In this document: piece after piece, positions 8,123 to 17,166 of the stretch
Layout of the letters: every line of letters begins with the position of its first letter
Position numbering within the stretch: the stretch's first letter is position 1
Source: Brevibacterium casei CIP 102111
Lineage (GTDB): Bacteria > Actinomycetota > Actinomycetes > Actinomycetales > Brevibacteriaceae
DNA: 64,000 bases
Direction of reading: 5' to 3'
Assembly: GCF_900169275.1 (NCBI RefSeq)
Contig: NZ_FXZC01000003.1
Span: 124,001-188,000, forward strand
Made by a program: the position numbers and the translations under genes
The notes under the pieces: model-generated
What the model was told of the DNA's origin: nothing
The model's database searches: none
What the model saw: only the letters and a program-made list of their open reading frames with translations

Positions 8123-8923
8123 CTACTTCACCGGGTCGAAGCGCCCGGCGAGGAAGCCCTGGAGCCGTCCCGGATGGTTTGTGATGATGCCGTCGACCTG
8201 GGCGTCGAGGAGTTCACGCCATTCGTTCATCTCATCGACCGTCCATACGAACACGCCGAGGCCGTTGTCCCTGATCTCGGCAACGACGGACTTCCGCAGC
8301 GAGAATCCCCGGTACGACGGGTTGATCGCCACCGCGCCGAGGTTGCGCGCCGTGGCGATGTCCTCCGGCCGGGGCACCATCCGCAACAGGAAACGGGCGA
8401 CCATGGGCAGCAGGTCCCGGCAGGTGGCGAGCGTGTCGGTGTTGAAGGCCTGGACGACCATGCGATCGGCGGTTCCGGTCTCGACGACGAGTTCGGAGAT
8501 CCGCGCGACGGCGCCCGGCGACCACTCCCCCTTGAGCTCGAGGAGGAGCTCGCCCCCGCGATGCTGGATGTCGCGCATGACCGCGGCCAGGGTCGGCACC
8601 CGCACACCGGTGAACCCAGGCCCCATCCACGAACCCGCATCGACGAAGGAGAGCTCCTCGGCGGTGAGGCTGACGACGGGGCCCTTGCGGTTCGTCGTCC
8701 GGTCGAGGTCGGGGTCATGGATGATCACCGGCACCCCGTCGGCACTCGTCGACGCGTCGACCTCGATGAAGTCGACGCCGAGCGCTCGCGCGGCATCGAC
8801 GGCCGCGAGGCTGTTCTCAGGGGCCACTGCCGAATAGCCGCGGTGGGCGATGACGAGCGGCCGGGTTCCCGACCCGGGACGCTCGGCGATGCCCCGCTCG
8901 CGCAGGAACTGGAGAAAGCTCAT
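8123..8923 (-). CDS. glycerophosphodiester phosphodiesterase
   Basis: A 266-residue GDPD-family TIM barrel that hydrolyses glycerophosphodiesters to glycerol-3-phosphate and an alcohol. Catalytic and metal residues are in place: H27-R28-G29 in IAHRGYS, E36-N37, E54 and D56 in FIEVDAS, and H69-D70 in IIHDPDLDRTT. No signal peptide is visible, so a cytosolic UgpQ-type role is likely. TAGGGT lies exactly 6 nt before the ATG, giving leaderless geometry, although GGAGG also occurs in that gap. It is separated from the tRNA genes downstream by about 90 nt. Confidence 0.9.
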   Translation of the reverse strand: MSFLQFLRERGIAERPGSGTRPLVIAHRGYSAVAPENSLAAVDAARALGVDFIEVDASTSADGVPVIIHDPDLDRTTNRKGPVVSLTAEELSFVDAGSWMGPGFTGVRVPTLAAVMRDIQHRGGELLLELKGEWSPGAVARISELVVETGTADRMVVQAFNTDTLATCRDLLPMVARFLLRMVPRPEDIATARNLGAVAINPSYRGFSLRKSVVAEIRDNGLGVFVWTVDEMNEWRELLDAQVDGIITNHPGRLQGFLAGRFDPVK

Positions 8924-8929
8924 GCCTCC

Positions 8930-8935
8930 ACCCTA
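8930..8935 (-). promoter_or_regulatory. -10 box of a leaderless promoter (glycerophosphodiesterase)
   Basis: TAGGGT on the minus strand lies 6 nt upstream of the ATG ending at 8923. Confidence 0.45.
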
Positions 8936-9113
8936 ATTCCCTGTCCGGACGAATCCGCCCAGCCCCTCAGGCGCACCCTTCGCAGGTCTCGCATCGTGGA
9001 CGACTACGTCTGATGGGGCGAAACGGCGGAGTAGCCTACGGTGCAGTGAGTTGCTTCACACGCCCTGCTGTCGCCGGCGACTCGTTCCATCGCAGCCTGT
9101 CGAAAGGTCCGTC

Positions 9114-10286
9114 ATGGAGGCTATCTTCGCCGCCACCATCCTTCTCGCCTTCATCGCTCTCGGCGAGTTGGTCTCCATCTGGTCGAAGGCGCGCATCCCG
9201 AGCCTCCTCGTCGCGATGCTCGGCGTCTTCATCTTCGCGAAGCTCGGCATCGTCCCGGAGTCCGTCGTCGACGACTCGATGCTCGTCCAGATCTACACGA
9301 TCCTCGTCGCCCCGCTGCTCTTCCACATGGGCACGCTCATCCCGCTGCGGATCATGCTCAAGCAGTGGCGCTCGGTGATCATCGCGGTCTCCGGCATGCT
9401 CGTCGCCGTCCTCCTCATCCTCGCCGTTGTCGCTCCGCTCTTCGGGTTCGAGACCTTCGTCGCAGGTTCGGGACCGCTCGCCGGCGGCATCGTCGCCACC
9501 AGCCTCACCACCGAGGGACTGACCGCGGCGGGCGCCGCCTCGTCGATCATCGTCCTCCCCGCCCTCGTCCTCATGCTCCAGTCGCTGCCGTCGATGCCGC
9601 TGACGAACTTCCTCCTGCGCCGGTACGCGACGAAGCTGCGCGACAGCGGCGAACTCCACGAACTCGCCCTCGCCCACCACGAGGAGGAGGCTCAGGCGGC
9701 GACGAAGAAGAAGCTCGTCACCCTGCCGGGCTACCTCGTCGACAATCAGCTCTTCATGCTCTTCCTCGTCCTCGTCGGCGGTACGGTCGCGACCCTGTTC
9801 GCGATCCCCACCCACATCCCGTCCTCGATCCTCGCGCTCATCCTCGGCATCCTCGCCACCGCGATCGGGCTCTCCCCCGACAAGGCGATGGAGCGCTCGA
9901 ATTCCTTCGGCATCGCCATGGCCGGTGTCATCGCGATCGTCATGGCCCCACTCGTCGCCGCCTCCGTCGACGACGTCATCCGCGCGTTCCTCCCGACGAT
10001 CGCGATCCTCATCGTCGGCGGCGCGGGCATCGTCATCGGCGGGTTCATCGCCACGAAGCTGCTCCGATGGAAGGCCCCGCTGGGCATGTCGGTGGCCCTG
10101 ACCGCGATGTACGGCTTCCCCGCCGACTACCTGCTCACCAACGAGGTCGCCCGGTCGATCGCCCGTGACGACGACGAGAAGGAAGCCCTCCTCAACGTCA
10201 TGCTCCCGCCGATGCTCGTCGGCGGATTCACCTCGGTGAGCGCCGGCTCCGTCGTCATCGCCAGCATCCTCGTCTCCCTGCTGTGA
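9114..10286 (+). CDS. multi-pass membrane transporter paired with an M20 amidohydrolase
   Basis: A 390-residue hydrophobic protein with about ten membrane segments, starting directly with a membrane helix (MEAIFAATILLAFIALGELV). Two glycine/serine-rich stretches, GGIVATSLTTEGLTAAGAAS and the C-terminal GGFTSVSAGSVV, lie at equivalent places in the two halves, suggesting an inverted-repeat transporter. A charged cytoplasmic loop lies near the middle (LALAHHEEEAQAATKKK). The family was not recognised with confidence. GAAAGG precedes the ATG; an upstream in-frame start at 9051 lacks support. Its stop overlaps the amidohydrolase start by 4 nt (GTGA), so it probably imports the amide or peptide substrate hydrolysed by that enzyme. 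Confidence 0.72.
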   Translation: MEAIFAATILLAFIALGELVSIWSKARIPSLLVAMLGVFIFAKLGIVPESVVDDSMLVQIYTILVAPLLFHMGTLIPLRIMLKQWRSVIIAVSGMLVAVLLILAVVAPLFGFETFVAGSGPLAGGIVATSLTTEGLTAAGAASSIIVLPALVLMLQSLPSMPLTNFLLRRYATKLRDSGELHELALAHHEEEAQAATKKKLVTLPGYLVDNQLFMLFLVLVGGTVATLFAIPTHIPSSILALILGILATAIGLSPDKAMERSNSFGIAMAGVIAIVMAPLVAASVDDVIRAFLPTIAILIVGGAGIVIGGFIATKLLRWKAPLGMSVALTAMYGFPADYLLTNEVARSIARDDDEKEALLNVMLPPMLVGGFTSVSAGSVVIASILVSLL

Positions 10287-11494
10287 GCGATCTCCTCGCC
10301 GAGGCGGCCGACCTCCTCCCCGACCTCCAGACCCTGCGTCGCGACCTCCATGCCCACCCCGAGGTCGGCCTCGACCTGCCCCGCACCCAGGCGGCTGTGC
10401 TCGACGCGATCGCCGGTCTCGACGTCGAGGTGACGACGGGTGAGGGCACCACCTCGGTGGTCGCGGTGCTGCGCGGCACCCACCCCGAGCGTCCGGCGCA
10501 GGCGCCCGCGGTCCTGCTCCGCGGTGACATGGATGCCCTGCCCGTCGCCGAGGCCACCGACGAGCCGTTCGCGGCGACGAACGGGAACATGCACGCGTGC
10601 GGGCACGACCTCCACACCGCCGGCCTCGTCGGGGCGATGCGCCTGCTCGCGGCCCGACGGGCAGAGCTGGCCGGCGACGTCGTCTTCATGTTCCAGCCCG
10701 GCGAGGAGGGGTACGACGGGGCCTCGGTGATGATCGACGAGGGCGTCCTCGACGCCGCCGGATCCCGGGCCGTCGCCGCGTTCGGAGTCCACGTCCACGT
10801 CGGCGAGCGCGGGATCGTCTCGACGAGGCCGGGCACCCTGCAGGCCGGGTCGAACGTCCTGCGCATCACCGTCCGCGGGCGCGGCGGACATGGGTCACAG
10901 CCGACGAGCGCGGTCGATCCGGTGCCCGCCCTCGCTGAGATCGTCACCGCCCTGCAGACCATGGTCAGTCGCCGGATCGACGTCTTCGACCCGATCGCGT
11001 TGAGCGTGACCCAGCTGAGTGCCGGCGAGGCCGTCAACGTCATCCCCGCCGAGGCGTCGCTCGGGGCGACCGTGCGCACCCTGTCCGAGGAGTCCCTGGC
11101 CACCGTGCGGGATCGGTCGCGGCAGCTTGCCGAAGGCATCGCCGCAGCCCATGGATGCACCGCCGAGGTGGAGTTCGAGGTCCAGTACCCCGTGACCGTC
11201 AACGATGCCGCTGAGACCGCGTGGGTGCTCGACGAGCTGCGGGACCTGCTCGGGCCCGAACGGGTCGAGGTGCTCGCGCATCCGATCATGCCGAGCGAGG
11301 ACTTCTCCTTCGTCCTCGACCAGGTGCCGGGCACGTACATGATGATCGGGGCGAAGCGCAGCGACGTGCCCGAGGAGCGGCAGGGCGACAACCATTCGCC
11401 GTTCGTCGTCTTCGACGACTCCGTCCTCGCCGAGCAGGCCGTCGTGCTCGCCCATCTCGCGGCCCGGCGACTCGTCGCCGCTGCTCGCTCCTGA
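10283..11494 (+). CDS. M20-family metallo-amidohydrolase
   Basis: A 403-residue di-metal amidohydrolase of the hippurate hydrolase/IAA-amino-acid hydrolase group, cleaving an N-acyl amino acid or similar amide. It shows RDLHAHPEVGLDLPRT at the N-terminus, the metal-bridging LLRGDMDALPV and HACGHDLHT motifs (Cys, His and Asp), the catalytic glutamates in FQPGEEGYDGA, the lid/dimerisation domain (RGRGGHGSQPTSAVDPV) and a late His ligand in GDNHSPFVVFDD. It starts with GTG overlapping the upstream transporter stop by 4 nt. No signal peptide is visible, so hydrolysis is cytosolic after uptake. The exact substrate is not readable. Confidence 0.88.
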   Translation: MSDLLAEAADLLPDLQTLRRDLHAHPEVGLDLPRTQAAVLDAIAGLDVEVTTGEGTTSVVAVLRGTHPERPAQAPAVLLRGDMDALPVAEATDEPFAATNGNMHACGHDLHTAGLVGAMRLLAARRAELAGDVVFMFQPGEEGYDGASVMIDEGVLDAAGSRAVAAFGVHVHVGERGIVSTRPGTLQAGSNVLRITVRGRGGHGSQPTSAVDPVPALAEIVTALQTMVSRRIDVFDPIALSVTQLSAGEAVNVIPAEASLGATVRTLSEESLATVRDRSRQLAEGIAAAHGCTAEVEFEVQYPVTVNDAAETAWVLDELRDLLGPERVEVLAHPIMPSEDFSFVLDQVPGTYMMIGAKRSDVPEERQGDNHSPFVVFDDSVLAEQAVVLAHLAARRLVAAARS

Positions 11495-11522
11495 CCTCGG
11501 GCGCACCTCCCCGAGACCGGCG

Positions 11523-12047
11523 TCAGCGCCGTCGGCGCCAGCGGTGCCACCACCGCGGCTTGGCGGCAGAGTCGGGTGCCGGCGTCGCATCACCGGGTTG
11601 CTCACCGGCTCCTTCCGCTGCCTCACGGGCGGCGACGCGGCGCGCACGCCAGGCGATCACCTCGGCGTCGATGTCACGGGGCGGGGTGAACACGGGAGGG
11701 CCGCCGCGCAGGTCCATGATCGCCTCCCGGACGCGGGCGTTGAACCCGGCGAGGTAGGCGCGGACATCGGATTCGCGAGCGAACTCATCGAGCGTGTCCT
11801 CGAGGACGGCGTTCTCTTTGCGCAGTTGGAAGGCTGCCGGAGCGACACCGCTGATGTCCTCGGAATCGAGCTTCTGCTTGATCCACCAGTCGGGATCCTC
11901 GGAGTTGTGGAGGCCGCGCAGCGGCTTGCCCATGCCGGGCAGGTCGTCGAAGTCGCCGCGCTTGATCGCGCGGTCGAGGGCGGATTCGACGATCTCGGTG
12001 CGATCGGAGAGTGAGTTGATCCGCCGAGGCGGTTCCTTCTTCTCCAT
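11523..12047 (-). CDS. DUF1992 (DnaJ-homologue C member 28 conserved domain) protein
   Basis: A 174-residue protein with the DUF1992 core: EIVESALDRAIKRGDFDDLP then GMGKPLRGLHNSEDPDWWIK, a stretch shared with eukaryotic DNAJC28 and its bacterial relatives. The function is not established. The C-terminus ends in a basic, aromatic tail (KPRWWHRWRRRR). An in-frame start lies 66 nt upstream, but the ATG at 12047 follows GGGAGG at ideal spacing. It faces the plus-strand amidohydrolase gene and is separated from tRNA-Tyr by a 20-bp hairpin. Confidence 0.82.
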   Translation of the reverse strand: MEKKEPPRRINSLSDRTEIVESALDRAIKRGDFDDLPGMGKPLRGLHNSEDPDWWIKQKLDSEDISGVAPAAFQLRKENAVLEDTLDEFARESDVRAYLAGFNARVREAIMDLRGGPPVFTPPRDIDAEVIAWRARRVAAREAAEGAGEQPGDATPAPDSAAKPRWWHRWRRRR

Positions 12048-12110
12048 GGTCCCTCCCCCCGCAGACGGTCGTCCTTCCACGGTAGGGGCTGCACAGCGGT
12101 GTGACAACGT

Positions 12111-12156
12111 CACAGGGCCCGATGCTCAGCGTTTCCGCTGAGCATCGGGCCCTGTG
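12111..12156. terminator. perfect 20-bp inverted repeat, probable bidirectional terminator
   Basis: Arms at 12111-12130 and 12137-12156 are perfect reverse complements (CACAGGGCCC... outermost) with a 6-nt GTTTCC loop. There is no T tract on either side. It lies between the tRNA-Tyr 3-prime end and the DUF1992 promoter, and would end the tRNA transcript. Confidence 0.75.
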
Positions 12157-12164
12157 GTTCTGCG

Positions 12165-12246
12165 TGGCAGATGCAGGATTCGAACCTGCGAAGGCAATGC
12201 CGGCTGATTTACAGTCAGCTCCCTTTGGCCGCTCGGGCAATCTGCC
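12165..12246 (-). tRNA. tRNA-Tyr (anticodon GTA)
   Basis: An 82-nt class II tRNA. The acceptor stem GGCAGAT/ATCTGCC is perfect with discriminator A; the anticodon stem-loop is CTGA-CTGTAAA-TCAG giving GTA. A long variable arm (CCGGCATTGCCTTCG) and a T-arm with GGTTCGAATCC are present, as expected for bacterial tRNA-Tyr. Confidence 0.95.
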
Positions 12247-12392
12247 GCAGTGCGCGCTCGAAGAGCACTCAAGAAGAATACTAGGCCCGTGACGCGATTG
12301 CCAACTCGGTTGACGCAGGTCACAGCGGGATCACTCGACTAGACTTCTGCGCAGAACAGACCGGCATCGCAATCTATGACAAAGGAGCGCCC

Positions 12393-12884
12393 ATGGCCAG
12401 CGAATCGTCATTCGATATCGTCAGCAAGGTCGATCGACAGGAGGCCGACAACGCCCTCAACCAGGCCGCGAAGGAGGTCGGCTCCCGCTACGACTTCCGC
12501 GGCACCGACGCGTCGATCGCGTGGAGCGGTGAAGCCGTGCTCATGAAGGCCAACAGCGAGGACCGCGTCAAGGCGATCCTCGACGTCTTCCAGTCCAAGC
12601 TCGTCAAGCGCGGCATCTCGCTCAAGTCCCTCGACGACGGCGACCCCTACCCTTCGGGCAAGGAGTACCGCATCGACGCCTCTCTCAAGGAGGGCATCGA
12701 CAAGGACGAGGCGAAGAAGATCTCGAAGATCATTCGCGACGAGGGCCCCAAGGGCGTCAAGGCCCAGATCCAGGGGGACGAACTGCGCGTGAGCTCGAAG
12801 AAGCGCGACGACCTCCAGGAGGTCATCGCCCTCCTCAAGGGCAAGGACCTCGATGTCGACCTCCAGTTCACCAACTACCGCTGA
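12393..12884 (+). CDS. YajQ family nucleotide-binding protein
   Basis: A 163-residue YajQ/DUF520 protein, the usual family length. It opens with [20 protein letters not shown] and carries the ferredoxin-like repeats ([53 protein letters not shown]). Some homologues bind cyclic di-GMP and act as effectors with transcription factors; others bind nucleotides or nucleic acid, so the role here is open. AAAGGAG lies 6 nt before the ATG. It is a single-gene unit followed by a strong terminator. Confidence 0.93.
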   Translation: MASESSFDIVSKVDRQEADNALNQAAKEVGSRYDFRGTDASIAWSGEAVLMKANSEDRVKAILDVFQSKLVKRGISLKSLDDGDPYPSGKEYRIDASLKEGIDKDEAKKISKIIRDEGPKGVKAQIQGDELRVSSKKRDDLQEVIALLKGKDLDVDLQFTNYR

Positions 12885-12900
12885 ACCACCGACACCCCAC

Positions 12901-12933
12901 AGCGCCCGGCTCGCCCTCGTCGAGCCGGGCGCT
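12901..12933 (+). terminator. hairpin terminator after yajQ
   Basis: AGCGCCCGGCTCG and CGAGCCGGGCGCT form a perfect 13-bp stem with a 7-nt loop, starting 17 nt after the yajQ stop. No clear T tract follows, as is common in high-GC actinobacteria. Confidence 0.8.
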
Positions 12934-12970
12934 GCCGTATATTCGGCCCACATCGGTCGACGCGGCAGAT

Positions 12971-12983
12971 GACGGAATCCGTC
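12971..12983. promoter_or_regulatory. inverted repeat upstream of metF
   Basis: GACGGA-A-TCCGTC is a 13-bp palindrome with a single central base, 105 nt before the metF start. It could be an operator or a stem in the leader; no recognised regulator site or riboswitch is matched. Confidence 0.3.
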
Positions 12984-13087
12984 GTCCCGTGACCTTCCGC
13001 GACCGTCTGCGACCGGTGTGTGTCGGACCGTGACACCGATCATCGGCTTCCCCACCGCCTCGGCGAGGGGCTTGGCACGATGACGGC

Positions 13088-14170
13088 ATGTCAACGACAC
13101 TCACCCACGCCGACCCCACACTCGATTCGACCTTCCGGGACGTCGCCCAGCGGCCCCCGATCGGTCTCTCCCTCACCGGCAGGCCACGGCTGCGCACATC
13201 CGCCTCGGCGCCGGAGAACGCCCTCGAGACCGACCTCGACAACGACCCGCAACGTCGGCTTGCGCTCTCCTTCGAAGTCATCCCACCCCGCTCACAGGCC
13301 CAGGCGGCGACCCTGCCCGCGCTGCTCGCCGAACTTGACGCACTCGACCCCGACTATCTCGCGGTGACGAGCTCGGCGAAGAGCGGCTGGCTGCACGGCA
13401 CCGCCGACTTCATCCGCCTCGTCACCGCCACCACGCACCTGCGCCCGCTCGCCCATCTCGCCTGCACCGCGGGCACCCGCGCCGAGCTGACCACGTGGAT
13501 CCACCACCTCCTCGGCGTCGGGGTGCGCGGATTCCTCGCGATCCGCGGGGACTTCCCCGACGGTGCGACCGCGGTGCCCGACGGCCATCTCCCCCACGCC
13601 GACGCCCTCGTCCACCTGCTGCGCGAGATCGAATCCGCGAACACCGCCCGGCTCGCTGCGGGACGGCTCGGGATCGGGGTCGCCGCGTACCCGTCCGGGC
13701 ATCCCGAATCCTCCGGTCCCGACGAGGACCTCGACGTGCTCGCGGCCAAGCAGCGCCTCGGCGCAGATTTCGCCATCACCCAGCTCTTCTTCGACCCGCG
13801 CGCGTACGCGGACCTGCGGCGCCGGTCGGAACTCGCGGGGATCACGATCCCCCTCATCCCCGGCGTCCTCCCCGTCACCGATTCGCGACGACTGCACACG
13901 ATGAGCCGCCTCTCCGGTCTGCCCGTGCCCGATGACCTGCTCCGCCGCTTCGACGGCGCGGCGGATCCCGCGACCGCTCGCCGCATCGGCCTCGAGATGA
14001 CCGCCGAGCACATCGCCGCGATCCTCGCCGGCGGCGCCGACGGACTCCACATCTACACGTTCAACGACCGGGCGACCACGCTCGACCTCCTCGAGATGCT
14101 CGACCGCCTGGGCATCCGCCTCGACTCGGCACCCGCCCCGGTGCCCGCGTCCGCCCCGCAACCGTCCTGA
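13088..14170 (+). CDS. metF: 5,10-methylenetetrahydrofolate reductase
   Basis: A 360-residue MTHFR that supplies 5-methyltetrahydrofolate for methionine synthesis, using FAD. The barrel begins after a non-conserved N-terminal extension of about 55 residues, with SFEVIPPR carrying the catalytic Glu. It continues with HLACTAGTRAELTTWI, FLAIRGDFPDG (the flavin loop), GVAAYPSGHPES, AITQLFFDPRAY, IPLIPGVLPV and a C-terminal DGLHIYTFND. It sits 38 nt upstream of metE, which uses its product. The ATG is preceded by CACGAT 6 nt upstream, a weak leaderless -10 candidate; no ribosome binding site is obvious. Confidence 0.9.
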   Translation: MSTTLTHADPTLDSTFRDVAQRPPIGLSLTGRPRLRTSASAPENALETDLDNDPQRRLALSFEVIPPRSQAQAATLPALLAELDALDPDYLAVTSSAKSGWLHGTADFIRLVTATTHLRPLAHLACTAGTRAELTTWIHHLLGVGVRGFLAIRGDFPDGATAVPDGHLPHADALVHLLREIESANTARLAAGRLGIGVAAYPSGHPESSGPDEDLDVLAAKQRLGADFAITQLFFDPRAYADLRRRSELAGITIPLIPGVLPVTDSRRLHTMSRLSGLPVPDDLLRRFDGAADPATARRIGLEMTAEHIAAILAGGADGLHIYTFNDRATTLDLLEMLDRLGIRLDSAPAPVPASAPQPS

Positions 14171-14208
14171 CCGCCGCACAACCACGTCACCACCACCGAA
14201 GGAGAGAC

Positions 14209-16533
14209 ATGACCACCCCGTTCCCTGCCGCCACGATCACCGGCTACCCGCGCATCGGACGCCGCCGCGAACTCAAGACCGCCCTCGAATCCCTCTGGGC
14301 CGGGCGCATCGACACCGGCGAGTTCGCACAGACGACCCGCTCCCTGCGGGTGCAGACCTACCACCGGCTGCGCGAACTCGGCCTCACCGAGGACTACGCG
14401 ATCCCCGCGACCCACAGCCACTACGACCACGTCCTCGACACCGCGCTCACCGTCGGGCTCATCCCCTCGGCGACGCTGGGGACGGACTTCGACCTCGGTG
14501 AGTACTTCGCCCTGGCCCGCGGCACGGCCGACCGCTCCCCGCTGGAGATGACGAAGTGGTTCGACACGAACTACCACTACCTCGTGCCCGAGCTCGAGGA
14601 TGCGACGACGTTCAAGGCCCACCCCCAGCACCTGCTCACCCTCGTCTCCGAGGCGCGGACCGCCGGGCACCGTGTCCGGCCCGTCCTCGTCGGTCCCGTC
14701 ACCCTCCTCACCCTGGCGAAGACGGCGCCCGGGACGGCGACCTCGCCGCTCGAGCGCCTCGACGAGCTCACCGCGGTCTACCTCGACGTCCTCAGCATCC
14801 TCTCCGCCGCCGGCGTCGAGTGGATCCAGCTCGACGAACCCGCCCTCGTCACCGACTCCGGGGAGTACTCCGATGAAGAGCTCGCCGAGGCGGCCGCCCG
14901 GACCTATGCGACGCTGAACTCGGCCCTCCCCCACTCCCGGCTCCTCGTCACCGCCCCGTACGGTTCACTGCGGGCGGGCCTGCCCGCGCTGGCGGACTCC
15001 GGGATCGGGGCGCTCGGGGTCGACCTCTCCCCGGCCGCCCGCACGCTCGATCCCGGGTACGTCGATCGCCTCGGCGAGGCGGTCCCATCGTCCGTGCGCC
15101 TCGTCGCCGGCATCGTCGACGGCCGCAATGTGTGGGCGAACGACCTCACGGCGAGCCTGGAGACCCTGCGGTCGCTGCCGCAGTCCGAGGTGAGCGTGTC
15201 GACGTCGACGTCGCTGCTCCATGTCCCCCACACCGTCGCCGACGAACCTGCCCTGCCCGTCGATGTCGCGACCTGGCTCTCCTTCGCCGAGGAGAAGGTC
15301 ACCGAGGTCGAGGCCCTGGCCGCGGCGCTGTCCGAGGGAAGGCAGAGCCGTGAGAGTGCGTTCGCCCGCGCCGACCGGGCGCAGCGCACGAGGGCCGAAT
15401 CGACGACGGTGCACAACCCTGCGGTGGCAGACCGCACCGCGGCGCTGCGCGACCATGATGGCAGGCGCGGCGCGTACGCCGACCGGCTCGCCGCGCAGGC
15501 GAGCCTCGACCTGCCGGTGCTGCCGACGACGACGATCGGGTCGTTCCCGCAGACGCGTGAGGTCCGGCGTGCCCGCGCCGACCATCGTGCCGGACGGATC
15601 GACGACGCCGGGTACGAGGCGATCATGCGCGCCGAGATCGACCGCGTCGTCGCCCTCCAGGAGGGCATCGGCCTCGATGTCGTCGTCCACGGCGAACCCG
15701 AGCGCAACGACATGGTCCAGTACTTCGCCGAGCACCTCGACGGCTTCGCGACGACGGAGAACGGCTGGGTCCAGTCGTACGGATCCCGGTGCGTCCGGCC
15801 GCCGATCCTCTACGGCGACGTCTCGCGTCCCACCCCGATCACCGTCGGCTGGTCGACGTATGCCGCCTCGCGCACCGAACTCCCGGTCAAGGGCATGCTC
15901 ACCGGCCCGGTGACGATCCTCGCGTGGTCGTTCGCCCGGGAGGACATCAGCCTCGCCGAGTCCGCCGATCAGATCGCCCTGGCACTCGCCGACGAGGTCG
16001 CCGACCTCGAGGAGGCGGGAATCGGGATCATCCAGATCGACGAACCCGCGCTGCGCGAGCTCCTCCCGCTGCGCCGCGTCGACCGGCCCGCCTACCTCGA
16101 CTGGTCCGTGCGGGCGTTCCGCCTCGTCGCGGCGAACGCGGCACTGGCGACGCAGATCCACACGCACCTGTGCTATTCGGAGTTCGGAGAGATCATCGAG
16201 GCGATCGACGCCCTCGACGCCGATGTCACGAGCATCGAGGCGGCACGGTCCCGGATGGAGGTGCTCGCCGACATCTCCGAGGCGGACTTCGACCGCGGCA
16301 TCGGTCCGGGCGTCTATGACATCCACTCGCCGCGGGTGCCGGGCGTCGCGGAGCTCACCGAACTCGTCGACTCGGCCCTGCAGAGCGTCGATGCGAGCCG
16401 CCTGTGGATCAATCCCGACTGCGGGCTGAAGACCCGTGGCTACGCCGAGGTCGAGGCGGCCCTGGCGAACCTCGTCACCGCCCGGGATGCGGCGCTGGCG
16501 AGGATCGGTGCGGCTCAGCCGACTGCCGTGTAG
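14209..16533 (+). CDS. metE: cobalamin-independent methionine synthase
   Basis: A 774-residue MetE, the full family length, transferring methyl from methyltetrahydropteroyl-polyglutamate to homocysteine. The N-terminal barrel starts [18 protein letters not shown]; the C-terminal catalytic barrel starts [19 protein letters not shown]. Zinc ligands are seen in [14 protein letters not shown] (His and Cys) and [13 protein letters not shown] (Cys). GGAGAGAC precedes the ATG. It follows metF, forming a two-gene methionine unit. Its last 19 nt overlap the 3-prime end of the convergent TetR gene. Confidence 0.97.
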   Translation: MTTPFPAATITGYPRIGRRRELKTALESLWAGRIDTGEFAQTTRSLRVQTYHRLRELGLTEDYAIPATHSHYDHVLDTALTVGLIPSATLGTDFDLGEYFALARGTADRSPLEMTKWFDTNYHYLVPELEDATTFKAHPQHLLTLVSEARTAGHRVRPVLVGPVTLLTLAKTAPGTATSPLERLDELTAVYLDVLSILSAAGVEWIQLDEPALVTDSGEYSDEELAEAAARTYATLNSALPHSRLLVTAPYGSLRAGLPALADSGIGALGVDLSPAARTLDPGYVDRLGEAVPSSVRLVAGIVDGRNVWANDLTASLETLRSLPQSEVSVSTSTSLLHVPHTVADEPALPVDVATWLSFAEEKVTEVEALAAALSEGRQSRESAFARADRAQRTRAESTTVHNPAVADRTAALRDHDGRRGAYADRLAAQASLDLPVLPTTTIGSFPQTREVRRARADHRAGRIDDAGYEAIMRAEIDRVVALQEGIGLDVVVHGEPERNDMVQYFAEHLDGFATTENGWVQSYGSRCVRPPILYGDVSRPTPITVGWSTYAASRTELPVKGMLTGPVTILAWSFAREDISLAESADQIALALADEVADLEEAGIGIIQIDEPALRELLPLRRVDRPAYLDWSVRAFRLVAANAALATQIHTHLCYSEFGEIIEAIDALDADVTSIEAARSRMEVLADISEADFDRGIGPGVYDIHSPRVPGVAELTELVDSALQSVDASRLWINPDCGLKTRGYAEVEAALANLVTARDAALARIGAAQPTAV

Positions 16534-17123
16534 GTCTGTTTCAGGGCGTGGGTCGCGATTCGGGCAGCTGCCAGGAGCCGGTCGCGGCCCACTCCCTGGT
16601 TCGACTGGGCTGAGAGACCGTGCCAGACGGCTTGGACGGCGTCGGCCAGCGCTGTCGGGGAGGAGCCGGCGACGAGCTCTCCGGCAGCCAGCCCCCGGGC
16701 GAATCGCTCTTCGAGCAGACGCGCGCCCTCTTCCTGCATGGCGGCGATGTGTCCGGCAGCCTCGATGGTCTCGGCCGAATCCGTCATGATCGCACTGGTG
16801 ACCATGCACCCCGGATGCGCCGCGGGGTCCTGGGTGAATTCGATGACCGACTCGTGCAGCAGCTCGTCGACGGCCTCGCCGATGGAATCGGCAGCGACGG
16901 CGCTGCGGTAGATCTCGGCGTACCGGTCCGCGTAGACCTCCACCGCCTCGGCGAAGAGACCCGCCTTGCTGCCGAACGCCGAGTAGAGGCTCGAGCTTGA
17001 GATCCCGATCGCCGCGGTCAGGGCCCGCGTCGACGTTCCGCTGTAGCCGCGCCGCCAGAACAGGCGGGCAGCCTCGAGCAGTGCGTGCTCTCGATCGAAT
17101 TCAGGTGGCCGTCCGCGGATCAT
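16515..17123 (-). CDS. TetR/AcrR-family regulator
   Basis: A 202-residue TetR-type protein. The DNA-binding domain (about residues 9-55: DREHALLEAARLFWRRGYS, then TSTRALTAAIGISSSSLYSAFGSK) is followed by an all-helical ligand domain containing HPGCMVTSAIM, resembling the YezE/AcrR subgroup with a Cys often present in redox- or electrophile-responsive members. It is divergent from an alpha/beta hydrolase, with an operator-like inverted repeat between. TAGAAT lies exactly 6 nt before its ATG and there is no usable ribosome binding site, so a leaderless mRNA is likely. Its end overlaps metE by 19 nt. Confidence 0.88.
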   Translation of the reverse strand: MIRGRPPEFDREHALLEAARLFWRRGYSGTSTRALTAAIGISSSSLYSAFGSKAGLFAEAVEVYADRYAEIYRSAVAADSIGEAVDELLHESVIEFTQDPAAHPGCMVTSAIMTDSAETIEAAGHIAAMQEEGARLLEERFARGLAAGELVAGSSPTALADAVQAVWHGLSAQSNQGVGRDRLLAAARIATHALKQTYTAVG

Positions 17124-17125
17124 CC

Positions 17126-17153
17126 TTGAATTCTAGAGCAGATGCTTCATAAT
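17126..17153 (+). promoter_or_regulatory. promoter of the alpha/beta hydrolase, with overlapping divergent TetR promoter
   Basis: On the plus strand, TTGAAT (17126-17131) and CATAAT (17148-17153) are separated by 16 nt and lie 6 nt before the ATG at 17160. On the minus strand, TTGATT and TAGAAT (17135-17130) lie 15 nt apart and 6 nt before the tetR ATG. The two promoters interlock. Confidence 0.65.
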
Positions 17154-17166
17154 CAATTTATGGAGC
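17144..17166. promoter_or_regulatory. candidate TetR operator
   Basis: GCTTCATAA (17144-17152) and TTATGGAGC (17158-17166) form an inverted repeat with one mismatch around a 5-nt centre. It covers the plus-strand -10 box and start codon. A 9-nt direct repeat, GAGCAGATG, flanks it at 17136-17144 and 17163-17171. Confidence 0.6.

Noticed and set aside
12934..13087. SAM, SAH or cobalamin riboswitch before metF-metE
   Set aside because: No recognisable conserved riboswitch core was found; only a small palindrome and short GCGACCG direct repeats are present.
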